In this document: in pieces, positions 22,346-37,000 of the stretch | Numbering within the stretch: the first letter of the stretch is position 1 | Layout of the letters: each line of letters starts with the position of its first letter | Source: Doris montereyensis | Taxonomy: Eukaryota > Mollusca > Gastropoda > Nudibranchia > Dorididae | DNA: 64,000 bases | Direction: 5' to 3' | Assembly: GCA_037039925.1 (NCBI GenBank) | Contig: JAXRKP010000383.1 | Coordinates: 235,001-299,000, forward strand | The notes under the pieces: generated by a model | Seen by the model: the letters and a program-made list of their open reading frames with translations, nothing else | What the model was told of the DNA's origin: nothing | Databases searched by the model: none | Program-made: the position numbers and the translations under genes

Positions 22346-24274
22346 TGTGACCTTAAAAAAAGCTGAGTGTCGATTCTTTTATATTATACGATATATTTTT
22401 TTACGAAACAGGCCTAACCTGTTGTACCTTAAAAGCCAGAAATTTTGTCTAAACTATTGCAAGTTGATACTCATTTTAATCATCCCAAAGTACCTTATCT
22501 AAAAAAATCTACTTTTGACAGACTATTATCAATATTAGCTTAGATCTGCATGAAATTAGAGACATTCCACGCACCCGCAGAGCAATTTCTTCTTCTAAGA
22601 AGAGGGGCGGGTCCCTAGCATGATTTTTAAAAATATTTAATGAGACATTTTTTTACCGCTTCCATGGGACTAAGCATGTCTAAACTAGCTGAAACAAATA
22701 GATTTTTTTTTATCATATGGTTGCCATGGTAATGCCGTCATCTTGGATTTCCATTGCCAAAATACAGACAATGTCAATTCAAATACATGTATGTTTTTTT
22801 CATTTTTGAACATATTTCGCTGTAACTTTCCATACACATTATTTGGTTCAATATCTAGTCGCACTCAGTAGTCATTTTTGATGAATTGTACAAATTTGAT
22901 TTTATGAACTTTAAAAAAATGGATATTTCAACTTTTCCATGTTTTGGCAAATAAAATTACAAAAATATAATTTTTGCAAAACTTTAAAGAGATACTGAAA
23001 TTCGCTACACTTCGAAATTTTGTATTCCTTCATAAAAATTGGGGGCAACCAGATAACGCAAATCATTGTCAAAAAGTAACATTTTGAGAAAATTGTTTTT
23101 AAAACTCTGGTATAAAGCTTAGCTGCACTTTATGGCCATTTAACTTTCCCAACTTATTACTAGAAAATTCATTTCAACACAGAAAATATAATTATAATAG
23201 TCTATTATTCTTGCACTTAAAGTGTTTCACAGCCTTCTGTGATTGCAGAGGATATAAAAAGGTTTTGAAACATTACCTGGAAACACATTTTTATCAAAGA
23301 TGATAAATATTACATGTACTTTTTTATTTGTGAACATGCTCGACCTTTAAAGAATAAAGCATTTATTTAAAAACAAAGCAAAAGCTAGATAAAGCATGGT
23401 AAAGAAAATCATCTCTAATGATAATGATGACAATAATAATGAAGATTATTTATGACATCCAATCCCATTTTGAAGACAGCTCTAGGTGCAAACATCACTA
23501 TGACTTCAACTTCAATTACACACCAGCAAATCAAAACCAAACATTTACCTTCATAGGATAAATATCATTGAGAATTAGACTAATCCGTTACATAAATTGT
23601 AAAAGATATGTTATTAGACCTATGCTTAACACAGGTAGAAGAATATTATATTCAATGCAACGAAGAAAAATATGCATGACTTCAAAAGTTGAACATGCAC
23701 ATATGAGAGTGTCATTGAAAATTACTGATTGTGGACAAGATTTTTATCTTTATTTCTGTATAATTATATATATGTTATTACTTATTAACAATATATTATG
23801 TGTAATATCTGAAGTGAGGACAAATGAACATAATATTGTGTGCTTTGTTGATCTTAAAGGGTGCCATTACCACATGTCTGCCCTCCCTGAGTTTGAATGC
23901 ATCTGATTATTTAATCTTATTGAGCTGGCTTTACAGTTTACAGCTCGGCCATACTCTCACTGGAGCATTTGTATTTTACATTATATTTAAATGGTTGAAA
24001 AATATTCTTTACTCACAATCTCACATTAGATATTTTATATTTATACTAAATCACTGACATATTATTATTAAAATGAATTTGATTATATCTACGTGTACAT
24101 ATATAATTTACATACATGTAATTTAATAATTAAAAAAGACAAACACTGTTGCTGCTGCGCTTGAGTTACTTTCCTTCTCTTTTCTTTTTACATATTATTG
24201 TCATTTAATGTTTGTGGTTTGTCCTTTGTTTTCTTTTTTTGTTGTTATTTATTTTTGTCTTCTTTTTCGCGGGG
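22346..24274. other. Gene-free intergenic stretch
   Basis: AT-rich sequence with no convincing exon. Around 22,740-22,790 the phrases CATCTTGGATTT and AATACAGACAATGTC resemble 32,370-32,420, so part is a dispersed repeat. Confidence 0.4.
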
Positions 24275-24395
24275 CGGTTGGCAGTCACTACTGATAGGTC
24301 CTACTTCTTTCCTTTCCTTCTTTCACTTATCATTCACCTTTCTGTTACCTCTTAATTCACCTGGAGATCACCGCAAATGATGGATAGGGTTTGTT
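24275..24395 (+). repeat. Dispersed repeat family R4 (copy 2)
   Basis: GGCAGTCACTACTGATAGGT, CACCTTTCTGTTACCTC and GGAGATCACCGCAAATGATG match the R4 unit described at 20,325. A G-run follows at 24,407-24,421. Confidence 0.7.
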
Positions 24396-24879
24396 TGTTT
24401 TGTTTGGGGGGGGGGGGGGGTGTTTGCTTGTTTTTTGCTCTTGTTTTTTGTTTTGGCTTTTTAAATTATTCATTAATTTGATATTAATACGCTTATTTAT
24501 TATTATATTGTTTTAGTGTTATCACTTTGCTTAAAAAATCATTAATATTTTATTCTATTGTAATAATATAATGGCGTAACAATGGGGAAAATGTTATACC
24601 TTCGTGCAAGATAGTCAAGAGTGCAAAACAATGCAAATCATTTGGATTTCATAAGAAAAAGAAAAACCAATTTAAGTGTTAAAAACAATGGAGGAGAAAA
24701 AGTCTGGATTTTGCTTTGGGAGCAAAATTAATGTATGAAGATATTGTCTGTATCAAATCCTAAAAACAATAATAAACCTCAAAAGTTTGCAGTAGAAGAT
24801 GAATGAAAGCAAAGCCAAAGCTGAAGATTTCAATTTGTAGATGGAAAAGACACATTAATTGTTTCGTAGCAAGGCATTA

Positions 24880-25730
24880 CTTTCGAACTTTCCAAGATTT
24901 TTGTTACCTTCTCCCACTTCTCCTTCCACCCCTGGCCCATTCTTTTGTCTCCAGCTCTGTTCAACTGTGTCACTATGTCCCATTCTTTTCAGATCCATAT
25001 CTCTTCTTCACATGGATCTTGGTCGACCCTCTTATTTGTTTTCCATGTGGGTTCCATTTTAGGTTTTAATTTGTTTTGTTAGTTGCCCAGCTTCCTCATA
25101 ATGTGCCTGACCCATTCCATTTCTGTCATGAATTCCATTTCTTCTTGATATTGTCATGGATTTTAGTACCGGGTACCTAGTCTATAGTAAGGAGGAAGAT
25201 ATGTGGTAATAATAGACATCCTTGTTTCACCCCATACTGGACTTTCAAGCTTCTTGTGAACTGGCCGTCATGTACATGTATTACTTTGTAAATAATATGT
25301 ATCATAATAATTTCTGAACAGAGTAATAATTGTATTTGGTATTCCGTAATGATAAATTGTCTTTCAATGAGTTGTTTGGTCTACACTATCAAAGGCCTTC
25401 TCATAGTTAATGAAATTTACTGGAAGAAGGGAGTTCCATTCCACTGACTGTTCTACAATGATTCGACTGCAATCTGATCAATACAAGAGCGGTTTTGTTG
25501 AAATCCTGTTCTGAGATATATATGGGTCCACAGTGTTCTCATATGCAGTAGACGAATTCTATTACATGTGCTTACTTTGCTTGGTTTAGAAAGTAACGTT
25601 AACCTTCTGTAGTTACCACATTGGCTCAAATCACTAATTACTTTTCTTTGGGACCGTTATGAAGTGGCCTTCCTTATACTTAGTCTTCAGGGAATTATGT
25701 AGTACAAATCTTCATGAACAGTTTGTGTAG
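24880..25730 (-). mobile_element. Decayed non-LTR RT fragment
   Basis: On the minus strand the palm motif region reads FINYEKAFDSVDQTTH around 25,380-25,430, followed toward lower coordinates by QTRLTRGVRQGC-like and EMEWVRHIMRKLGN-like C-terminal pieces (about 25,250 and 25,110). Many stops and frame changes are present. It sits between the two arylsulfatase genes. Confidence 0.65.
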
Positions 25731-25810
25731 AATTGTATGGTTTTCAACCCATGTCCACAACTAGGGTGATCTCGGGGGTTTTCTGAATTTAATAGAAGTA
25801 ATAGTGTTAA

Positions 25811-25910
25811 CTACAAAAAATGAATGCCCCCTTTGTAGTATAGGTACACTATTTCTTCTTTTCTGAGAACAGAAGTAATAGTTTATATACAAAAGGGGCA
25901 TTCGTTTTAG
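25811..25910. repeat. ~100-bp imperfect hairpin
   Basis: The left arm (CTACAAAAAATGAATGCCCC and on to about 25,860) pairs with the right arm (reverse complement CTAAAACGAATGCCCCTTTT) around a short loop near 25,865. It looks like a hairpin MITE remnant. No coding or tRNA features are seen. Confidence 0.6.
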
Positions 25911-26204
25911 GGATTTTTGTTGAGTTTGTAAGGGATTGGTTTATTTTTTATGTACTCTTTTTTATCTCTCTATTCCTTGTCAACACCATCATCCATCAGA
26001 TCTTAACACGGACAGAGTTTTATATAGACTGTCTATGCTTCTGTAGGAATAATAAATATATTATGAAACTTACTCCCAGAGAACTGATTTTAATATGTAT
26101 TTTGGTAAGTTTTATCCTCATTTATGTTTTACTTATCAGTAAGTGTGTGAGGTTATTGTTCTTCTTAAAAACTTCAAATTAGGAAGTGTGTTATTTTCAA
26201 CACA

Positions 26205-26335
26205 GACATGGGGCGCTACTGGTAGATCCCACTCCTTTCCTTTGCCTCACTCTGTCATTTATCTTCCATCTTACAGTTTCCTCTTGCTTCGCAATGAGAT
26301 CACCACACATGCTGGACGGGGTAACTTACAATAAA
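26205..26335 (+). repeat. Dispersed repeat family R4 (copy 3)
   Basis: CGCTACTGGTAGATCCCACT, ATCTTCCATCTTACAGTTTC and GAGATCACCACACATGCTGG match the R4 unit. Confidence 0.7.
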
Positions 26336-26526
26336 ACAAAAAAGAAAATTCAACACTGACATGCAAACAAACAAAAAAGCGAACAACTTTACAAATTACA
26401 TAAAAGTATAGCAACCACAAAATTAATAAATGGATAAAACATTTAACAATAACAACGCGTTTACCATCCAACAAAAAAGCTCATACAGTGAGTACTTTAT
26501 ATTGCGTATAATTCTTTCTTTCTTTA

Positions 26527-26715
26527 TCAGTTCCCATTCTACCTTTCGGTGTAAGGGTTCAAATGCCCAAGATGATCTTTCTCCAGGATGCCCTGTCCTG
26601 GCATTTTTTGTTACCTTCCAAAAAAGTTAAATTTCTATGCTTCAATGCCTCTTTTTATCTTCTTCCCACTTTCTCCAATGTCTGTCTTTTGGTCTTTTAC
26701 CTTGGACTTTAGCAC
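26527..26715 (-). mobile_element. Non-LTR retrotransposon family A, 3' end only (copy 5)
   Basis: Matches 15,005-15,190 (TTCCCATTCTAC, TTTCTCCAGGATGCCCTGTC, ATTTCTATGCTTCAATGCCT). It is heavily 5'-truncated. Its 3' tail is (GAAA)n, seen as TTCTTTCTTTCTTT at 26,512-26,525. Confidence 0.8.
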
Positions 26716-27925
26716 AATACCAGAGAATATAACACCGTCACTTTTATATTGTCATTAGTGTCAGTACCATTTATGTGTAAGAGCTGTGAGTCTCGTTTCA
26801 GAACGTATAATCTCCTCCGACAGAGATCTAAAATTAAAAATGCAGTCACATGACAAACTGATCATATGATAGGCGTAACAACATTGATGAGGAAAAATTC
26901 AAACAAGGTCGGTCTACACTAAAGGTAAGGAAACTTAATATGACTATAAATCCATCTCCTGCGTGTATGCACTAAAACATATTTTGAATAAGTAATAGAT
27001 CTAATAGTTCTGCATATTATTATAAATCTAGATCTAGATCCAGTAGAGAAGAAACAATGAAAGTCGAATCAGGGAATGAATGGTAACAACTTAGATCTAG
27101 ATCTAGTATAAATAAAGTAACAAGAACAATAACAAACCACAAAGCATGACAGCAGGCAACTGAGCTTATAGGGAGAGAAACAGAGGGAAAAGGAAGGAGA
27201 GAGAGAGAGAGTATACCTGTGATTTCTACGTAGCTCTAGATCTAGCATTATTCAATTTTTTTACAAATTAGACAACTCTACTGAGTTTCACATTTAGAAC
27301 TATGGTCAATGTATTATAAGCAAACAGAAGTACATGTCCCTTTGATTCTTGGTCCCAGTCCTGTTAACTGTTGAGTGTTTCAGTGACATGAAATGATGAA
27401 TTGAACTGCTCATTTTCAAATAAAGTCTTCTGTTGCTTCTAGTCTCTTATCATGTCAGATTGACATAAATCTGTCTCATATTCATACAGTTTCAATGAAA
27501 GCAACCTCTCAAAAACAGGGTTTCTTTTCTGCCCAAAGTTTTTATTTCATAGCTGGGATGTGCTGCTGCTAGTAAGGTTCTTCCTCGAGATTTTTTGGTT
27601 TTTCGTCTAGTTTTTAAGCCGTCCGGGAAACATAGGGTCTAAGTAATTAGATGTCCCAAATAACTGGTATCATTTATCATGTATTGCTGTTCAATGAGAG
27701 AGAAACAGAGGGGAAAAGGAAGGAGAGAGAGAGTAAAAATAATACTTAAGCCTAGTTATAGTAGTGGTACTGGTATTTCTACAGATCTTTAGGATTCAAA
27801 ATTTCAAGTTTAATCATCATTTTTTGGTGTTGTTGTTTTGATTATACCTCATTTACTATTTTACAATTGGTTTTGCCTTTTTTTAAGTCAGTTGGTTAAA
27901 GCCCATGACATTTATGGTTTAAGAA
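26716..27925. other. Gene-free intergenic stretch
   Basis: Holds GATCTA-rich patches (27,025-27,110, 27,230-27,245), two short GA runs (27,197-27,211, 27,721-27,732) following near-identical GAGAAACAGAGGG..AAAGGAAGGAG phrases, and a partial R4-like piece at 27,553-27,590. No gene is seen. Confidence 0.4.
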
Positions 27926-27929
27926 ATGA

Positions 27930-28691
<762 letters not shown>

Positions 28692-29679
28692 ACACACACA
28701 CATACATAAATACACAAGCTCACATAGGGTCTACAATACAGCTTTTACAAGATTACTATATACATATAGCATCCTAATCAAAGGCACCTGTAGTATTGTG
28801 TTAATATTACAAAACAATAACATGTTACAATATGAGTATTGATTTTTTTTTCAAGGTGGTGTATTATTACTTGAGGGCTAGTCACATACACTTGGTAGAA
28901 AGTTTCGGGCTTGACTTGCACTAATGAAGTGAAGCTACTTTGACATGAGCTTTTCTTTTAATATCAGAAACTCAATTTCAATGTGGGTGGATAGCAGGTG
29001 CTGCTGGTAGGTTCTTCCTCTTTGGTTTTCCTCTTTTTAAGCTGTGTATAGACTAACTGGCATCTACAATCTCTTCCATTTCTAGCATCGCCCTTTAATG
29101 GTTAATGATTTATTTAGAAATGAATTGTCTCTACTGTTCCGCATATTCCCATGGACCAGTAATTTTAAAACAAAAACAACTTTTATGTTCTGAAACTATT
29201 TTGCACTTTATTCGAAATCGAATTACAACACTCACTCATCGTTTGAATTGACATTACACCAAGGTTCTAAAATCTTGACTTTGTTCTTCGAGCTTAAGAA
29301 AGCTTCTCCCGACAAGTCTATTCCAACCATGATACTATCTCAACTTCAAAGAGCATACAAAGGATCTGCCATTTGTACATCACACACTGACAAGGTTCTT
29401 CCAATGCAATATTTGGGTATTTAAATTATACCTGGTTGTAGTAAGTATAATGTGTAAAGAGAATTTTCCATGAACTTAACAACGAACTCTGAATAGAGGC
29501 TCGAACTTCTAACTTAAGAATCAGAAAACTGAACGTCTACACATATATCTCTACACCAGCAAAATGGTAGATCTAGCAATGGGGATGAAGAGGATCATTA
29601 TGATAAAAGGTCATCCATTTAACAATTCTATGCGCACCTGTTATAAATTCTTAATTCTTACGCCTATTTTTTGAGGCGT
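28692..29679. other. Gene-free intergenic stretch with partial R4 repeat
   Basis: 28,985-29,060 (GGTGCTGCTGGTAGGTTCTT) is a partial R4 copy. The rest shows no gene. Confidence 0.4.
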
Positions 29680-29812
29680 TGTAGCTGAACCGTAATATTG
29701 TGAGCTGGTAATCACGACGACACTGGCTCAAGTCCCATGACTGGTACAATTGGATTTTTTTCACAACGTTGTACTCTTAGGAGAGGTACTTCACTCTACT
29801 TTCCTCATTTGT
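29680..29812 (+). repeat. SINE family 3 with tRNA-like head (copy 1)
   Basis: GTAGCTGAACCGTAATATTG..GTAATCACGACGACACTGGC, a box-B-like GGCTCAAGTCC and a tail with CAACGTTGTACTCTTAGGAG. Matches 48,005-48,105 (+) and 45,362-45,490 (-). Confidence 0.7.
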
Positions 29813-29934
29813 GGGGGGGGGGGGGGTTGGCAGCACCTGAAGTGATTCTTTTTTGCTTTCGAGTTTAGGTGCTTGCTTTTAGTATGTACATGAATAACTG
29901 TCAATATACAGTTATCCTATATCATTGACAAGTT

Positions 29935-30190
29935 TGTAGCGAGCAAAGGTTGAAAAAATTGGATGAAGAGATGAGAGGTTGAAAAAGAAGAATGAAGAGA
30001 TGAGAGGTTGAAAACATACCTTAACACTTACATTGTTCAAGATTGTCTGCCCTCCCTCTGTAACAGTGATGATAATTTTCAGCTAATTGACGGAAATCCG
30101 CTTTTTCAGCATTCAGAGGAAATTTTCTCCTTTTTCAACGTTCAGAGGAAATTTCCTCCTTTTCCAACTTTCAGAGAAGATTTCCTCCTT
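29935..30190 (+). repeat. Two short minisatellites
   Basis: At 29,945-30,015 a ~33-bp unit with AGAGATGAGAGGTTGAAAA is present twice, and at 30,105-30,195 a ~31-bp unit with TTTTCAGCATTCAGAGGAAA and TTTCCTCCTTTT is present three times. Confidence 0.75.
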
Positions 30191-31022
30191 TTTCCACCAT
30201 TCCCGGCGCAGAACTCAAGTTGGTCGCGAGTGAGCGGTAGTAGAATCTAAATATGGCAACGATTCAATTTTTCCCTTTCACCATGAAAGATTATCAACTT
30301 TTTAGCGATATTTGACGAGGTTTGGCAATTCAGTCTGTACAATTATCGATACCGGCACCACATAAATGTAAACAGAAACACTTTTGTGAACGATGAATCA
30401 TCTCCTCGATGTTTTCTGTCGTCGGGCGATATTTTGATTACAACCGATTCCTATGCCGATGAGAATTGAGAACTTTACATGCCAGTATACCATGTCGGCA
30501 GATGTATCATTACAAGAAACAAGAATATGTTAAATATAATATGTCTTTCACACATAATATTTGAAACAGGAAACACACGCTATCATTTTGTTTCCAATGC
30601 ATTGTTTTAATTAGCCGTAATTCAACATCTGCATCTACGCTTTCACAAAGTTATGACAACTGAGAGAGAGAGTGTGAGAGACCGACTACTAGTACTAGCT
30701 TGTCAGATACTCCTGCTCCTTAAGCTAAGGAAAATGATGAAATTTCTGTGTGTGCTATTTTTTTTTATCTCTTTTTACTCTTAATTACTTTAATACAGTC
30801 CAGACTTTTATTTTAAATTTGTCACTTAGCACTAGTGCTCCAGAAATTTAAGTCATGTAAAAAAAATCAATTCTCACTTTTAATGCAGGCTCTCATGCAA
30901 ATCAGATACAGAATCAGTGTCCAGTATGTACAATGTACATTAATTATACATTCCTTTTAATTATAAGACTAAAATAATCTATTCTTTTTCTTCGTTGTTT
31001 TCCTAGCCGTGACAGATAGACA

Positions 31023-34000
31023 ATGGGTATTTTACACCTTTTGCTGCTTGTATTCATGCCATACCTGGCTGAATCTTCCTCAACAAATTCTACTCGTCCT
31101 AATATTATCCTCATTGTTGCAGATGATTTGGTATGGCATTTAATAAAAAAATGTATTTATAATGTTTTAAACTTAAATTTATTATTATGGGATAGAATTA
31201 TCTTCGTTTTCATTGCATAACATGTGATCATAAATGATTGAACGTTACAAACTTAAACTCAGTGTTACGTATTGAGGTTCATTGGCATGTTATTTCAGAT
31301 ATATGGTTCTTTGTTTCTCTCGTTTTTTAATGAATCTTAATTTTATATTATTGAGGTTTTAGGGCACTTTATGATATTTATTATTAGCCTGCTTTTTATT
31401 TGGTTTAGGTGTCTTGGGGGTTTTTTTTGGTCTGTTTTGGTGGGTGTGAGGAAGGAATTGCTTTGGGTGTTTCTTTTTTTCATCATATTCCTTTATTTTT
31501 AAACATCTAAATCATGTTTATGTTTTAAAGGGTTCCAACAATTTAAACCTTGTCTTTATCTTACATAATAAATTAAAGAATAATAGCTAAATGGCCACTG
31601 TATGTCTGGTTCTAGTATACGTATGTTTTTTGTGGGTTGTCAGGTTCTTTTTTTTTTTTTTGTCAGATATGGGGGGACCAGAGAACTCATAACACTTTCA
31701 TGAATTTTATCGATTTTCCTATAATATATATTCTTCCACATCAAATTCTGTTGTACTTATTCTTATTCAAGCATACAAGAAGAACTCATAATTTTTTATG
31801 GTCACTTATCTCCTTTATCTTTCCATCTCGTTCACAGGGTTACAATGATGTTAGTTTCCACGGCTCAGAGCAGATCCCAACTCCCAATATAGATTTTTTA
31901 GCCCATAATGGCATCATTCTTAACAATTATTATGTCAGTCCTATCTGCACCCCCAACACGATCGGCACTTCTCACTGGAAGACACCCCATCCACACAGGT
32001 AAATGTCCTTGTTGTGTCAAACATGGTGGGTGGTTGGTATGTGCTGCTAGTACGTCCCATTTCTTTTTCTTTTCATTCTTCCATTTATCTGTCATATTTC
32101 TCTTATTCATCCTGAGATCACCACATATTATGGTGGACTAATCTAAGGGATATAACTGCATAAAACACTTGCATATTGTTTGAATAACATCTATTCAGAG
32201 GTCAGTCTGCTTTGTAACTAAAGGAAACACCAAAACCAATATGAACCAATTGCAATGGATGCCTTTAAAAAACATAGGCTATAAATGTAATTTATATTCT
32301 CTTTAGGGGGGGGGGGGAGTGATTTTTCAAAATTTTGAGTGAAGGCCTTTGCTTTTAGTATGTATCTGAGTAACTGTCAAAATACAGAAACGGCCGCCAT
32401 CTTGGATTTTGACCCAATTTTTAAAATCTATCTCAGTTCTGAATAAAATCATTCAAAACCTGTGCAGATCGACTTTTCCATTCAATATCGAAAAGTGACG
32501 TCAGGTTTTTTTAAAATTTTGAATAGTTTTTTTTTAATGAATTTTTGAAAATACTGTATATCGTGGAATAGAAACAGCATTTTTATTACAAAAAAAATAA
32601 TTTCTCAAAAAGTTTAAAATACATTTTTTTAAAGCGACGTCATTCTATTAACATTGACAAGAGGAACCTGTGTGCCAAATAGAATACAAATCGTTCTAAA
32701 TGTCGGAGGAGATAGAATTTTAGTGTGAAAAAACTACATTATGAGTAAAAAACCCAAAAGAAAATAACTCAAAACAAACGCTTCAGACGGATTTCCTTGT
32801 TGTAGCAGCCCTATTACCCTTCCGACAGTCTCTGGCATTGTCACTAATTTAAAGAGGATTATAAATCTAGGTTTAGATGTGCACTGTTGTGAAATCATCA
32901 TCATCATTTGTGGCTTGCGTTATTCAACACGTTGCCGACCATCCCTCTCCATGTTGTTCTGTGTTCAGTGCTTTTTGTAAAAATCCGAGTTGGTGGTGAC
33001 ATCGGACATGTTTTGTCTTAACGCCGTTACGTATGTGGTGCGTTGTCTGCCACGAGCTCTTGTCCCTTCTATGAATCCACTTGTTGCTAGTTTTTCTAGT
33101 CCATTTTGTCTCCACACATGGCCAAAAATCTCATTTGCCTTGTCTTGACGTTCTTCATAGGTTCTCTTTCTTTTCCCATTTTTACTAGAACTTCCATGTT
33201 TGTAACTTTTGCTGTCCAGGGGATTTTCAATATTCTTCTTTATATCCACATTTCAAATGCTTTTAAACGTTTACGACATTGTGCATCTAAAGTCTACGTT
33301 TCGCAAGCATATAAGAGTGTGGAAAAGACATATGTCTGCGCTGTTTGTATTTTCGTGTCTGTTTTCAGTTTTGAATTGGAGACAACAGCCTTAACAGTAT
33401 GCAATGTTTGTTTTGCTATTGCTATCCTTTGCCTTATTTCAGTGGTGTCTTTGCAGTTGTTTGTTATGATTGCGCTGAGGTAGTTAAATTGTGATACTTG
33501 TTTTATAGTTTGTTCTCTACTTGTTAAATTGAAGGACAGATTATTATCTTGTTTACAAGCTACCATGCATTCTGTCTTTTTCACGTTCAGTAATAATCCT
33601 TTTGTCTCACTTAAGTTTACTAATTTGTCTAATATTTGTTGGACAGATATCCAAATGACCGTTTTTGTTTTTTTTTCCTCTTTATCCTGTACTTGTGCGC
33701 GTGTTTACATAAACACTGACACGCAACGCCTCTTACATCACACAGTGATGGGTCGAAGTGACTAGCGGTGTCGATAGAAGCCAGGTGACCTTGGTGTTGC
33801 CACATTTGGCGTTTAGCCGCCAATATAGGGTTTTTACTGCCATCTTCTCAGTCAGTGTTATTGTTAGGGTAATTTACATCAAAATTTTGACTGTTTTTAC
33901 CTACCCTCGCTTGCAAAAATTTTTTATTTTTTTTTAAACCTGTCATATGGACCTTTTGGTCCCAAACTCACCAGTCCAGGTGGCGGCGCCCTCCCCCCTC

Positions 34001-37000
34001 CCTTAAGACTATAAGTGGCCAACGGTTTATTCCATTAGATCAGCTTAAGACACAGAAACAACCAGGTCAGGCTGTCAAACATACTTAGTTCCATCTTCAA
34101 ACATTGATTATCACCTGCACTCATTTTACCCCAGTAAGGCTGTGGAATGGATTGCCAACAGAAATAAAACGCAGCAATAACACTAAACACTGACTTTAAA
34201 AACAAAACTAAACACATCACTTTAAAACTCAAATCGATTAATATTTTTGAGTTAAATTAAAATATGCGCACTGACAGTAATACTCAAGAATTGAATAGGT
34301 CAGTTATTATGGGGGGAAAAAAGAAGAAATTTCAATGAAATGAAGCGTCAAATATGACATGAGATTGAACATTTTAGAAAAACTAGTGCATTGATATCAA
34401 TTTATTTATTCCTGCAGAAAAGGAGGAGAGTCCCTTTACTATTTACAAAATTTGTCTCAATATCATCAAATTGCACCACTGGTGTTTGAACTATTCGGTT
34501 GTTAACGTGTCAAAGTCGTTTATCGTCCAGGTGCTACCTAATGGCCTATGTCATTTTCATTATTTTGAGAAAATTATAAAAAAGGGCCGGCCATTTTATA
34601 TGCCATAATCTAATAGATATAGTCCAAGACTAATGTACTGAAAATTTCTTTGTGCATTTACTTTATTACAATGTGTCATTGCATATACAGAGTGGTATAG
34701 TAAACCAGGGTCATTTTGGCCTAGTCTGCCTTAGATTTTTATGGTAGTCTCTTGATTCCATTGTGTCGGGCCTGCATGATTGAAAAAAATGGAAAGATAT
34801 CTTACCAAAATTGCTCTCTTCTTCAAGCGACTCCAAAATTCTTACGTGAATTTGCTGCCAAGGCAAGCTTATTGTTTTAAGTCTACAGTTTATTCTCTTA
34901 AATCTTCAAAAAGAAATTAGAGGCTTATGAGAGAAGGTTTCCTCAAGAAGAGCAAACCAGCTAATGAACCCAAGAGCTACAGACCAATATTACTAACATC
35001 ATGCATTGGAAAACTGGCTGAAAGAATGATAAACCATCGCCTCTATTGGTACCTTGAAACCACTAACAGCATCAGTTCAAAACAAGCTGGATTTAGAGAA
35101 AACAGTTGCACAGAAGACCAGCTGTTCAGACTAACTCAGTGTACCCATGACGGCTTCCAAGAGAACACGCTAGCTGTATTTGTTGATCTACAACAAACAT
35201 ATGATCATGTGTGGAGAAAGGGTCTCTTCATCAAAATGATGGAACTGGGAATCCATGGGAAACTCTACCAATGGATCAAGCGGTTTCTGATGGACCAAAC
35301 AATGCAATTCCGTCCAATGAAGTTCTTGAAGAAGGCTTACCACAGGGTTCATTATTAAGTTGCACCTTGTTTCTTGTTTACATCAATAGCCTTTCAAATG
35401 TGCGCAAGTCTGAAACAGCCCTATACGCAGATGACTTGGCAATATGGGAAACAAGCAGAAATACCAAAATAGCAGCTCGGAAAATGAATGAGAACCTGAA
35501 GAGACTTGATGAATGTTGTCAGAAATGGAAGATGAAAATTAATACATCAAAAACAGTTTACACATATTCACAAAGAGCCACAAGATTGCCAAACTCACCT
35601 AAAACTAATCAGCAATGGTGAACAAATTGAGAAAGAAAGCAACCCAATATATCTTGGTGTACATCTAGACCAATAGCTAACCATGAAAAACATGCAACCT
35701 CAAAGCTGAGGGTGTAAGAAAACTCAATCTTTTGAAGAAGTTAGCGAGCACTTCATGGGGATCAGATAAACAGACCCTTAGAAACCCGTACTTGGGATAT
35801 GTTCGCCCATCCCTCGAGTATAGCAGCTATCCTAAGCTCATGCAGCAAATCCAACCTGATGACAGTGGGCAGTGTCCAAAACAATGCTCTACGCTTTATT
35901 AGTGGAGGCATGAGATCAACCTCAAAGCTGCGTGTGAAATACATACCAATGTGGAATCTCTTGACATGCGCAGGGACAAAACAGTATTAGAAGTATATGA
36001 ACAAAAGGATGAGTTCCACCCATCCAAACAGAAAAATTATTGATAACTGGCAACCAAAATACAGAATATAACAAAAATTATCACTACGCCATGCTATTGA
36101 GCTAGAAGAAAAACACCATCTCCCGGAACAAAGAAAAGAAACACCACGGGTGAACAGAGATCCACCAAATATCGTTTTCAAAGAGCCTCCAATCAAGATG
36201 CAACTGATTGACAATCAAAGAAAGAAATCAGATCTGCTAAACCTGATAATGTCATCACAAAAAACCATTGAAGACTACCCTGACAGCTGGATCCATGTAT
36301 ACACAGATGAGTCAGCTCTCAAAGCAAAATCAAATGCAGGGTATGGTATCTATATCCAACACTCAGATGGCGCTCTGATGAATTCTCTGGGGTTTGCGGA
36401 AAAAAATGTACCAACTTTGAAGCAGAGACAGCAGCCATAGAAACAGTACTCTACCATCTCAACACTGTTTTCAAGACATTACCAGCTAAAATATCAGATG
36501 TTGTCATTTTTACAGATGCAATGTCTGTCCTACAAGCTCTCAACAACTGCCAGAGATCTGATCTCAGACAAACACGATTAGAAGCAGACCAACTAAATAA
36601 AACCTATGGCGCCAAGCTAGTAATGCAGTGGATCCCTGGACATGTAAACACACCAGGAAATGACAGAGCAGACACTCTTACCAAAAGGGGATCTAGACAA
36701 AAACAACCAAACACAAAAACTACAATGCAGACCGCAAAACAGATCATCAAAATGAACAGCAAAGAGGACTGGATGAACAGATGGGCTTTTGTGAAAGACT
36801 GGAAGAGATTTATACCGACATATGGCTACCCCATAAACAAATGACAACATCAACCAACTTAAACGAAAAGACCAAGTCACCATCTTCAGGCTCACAACAC
36901 ACCACATACAGCTAAACATGCACCTAAACAGAATAAATCCTGAACATGCCCTAGTGTGCCTTATTTGTGACCACCCCATGAAACTGTGACCCATCACCTA

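Larger units (their letters stand above)
32207..34320 (+). mobile_element. CR1/Jockey-like 3' fragment split by later insertions
   Basis: 32,207-32,288 (CACCAAAACCAATATGAACC, AATTGCAATGGATGCC) and 34,000-34,320 (GACTATAAGTGGCCAAC, TTCCATTAGATCAGCTTA, CAATACTCAAGAATTGA-like end) match consecutive parts of 14,030-14,440. About 1.7 kb of other material lies between them, so the original insertion was itself interrupted. Confidence 0.7.

Noticed and set aside
23568..24057. Open frames of 112 and 77 residues in the intergenic region
   Set aside because: AT-rich, hydrophobic-biased translation, no recognisable motif, no splice context.
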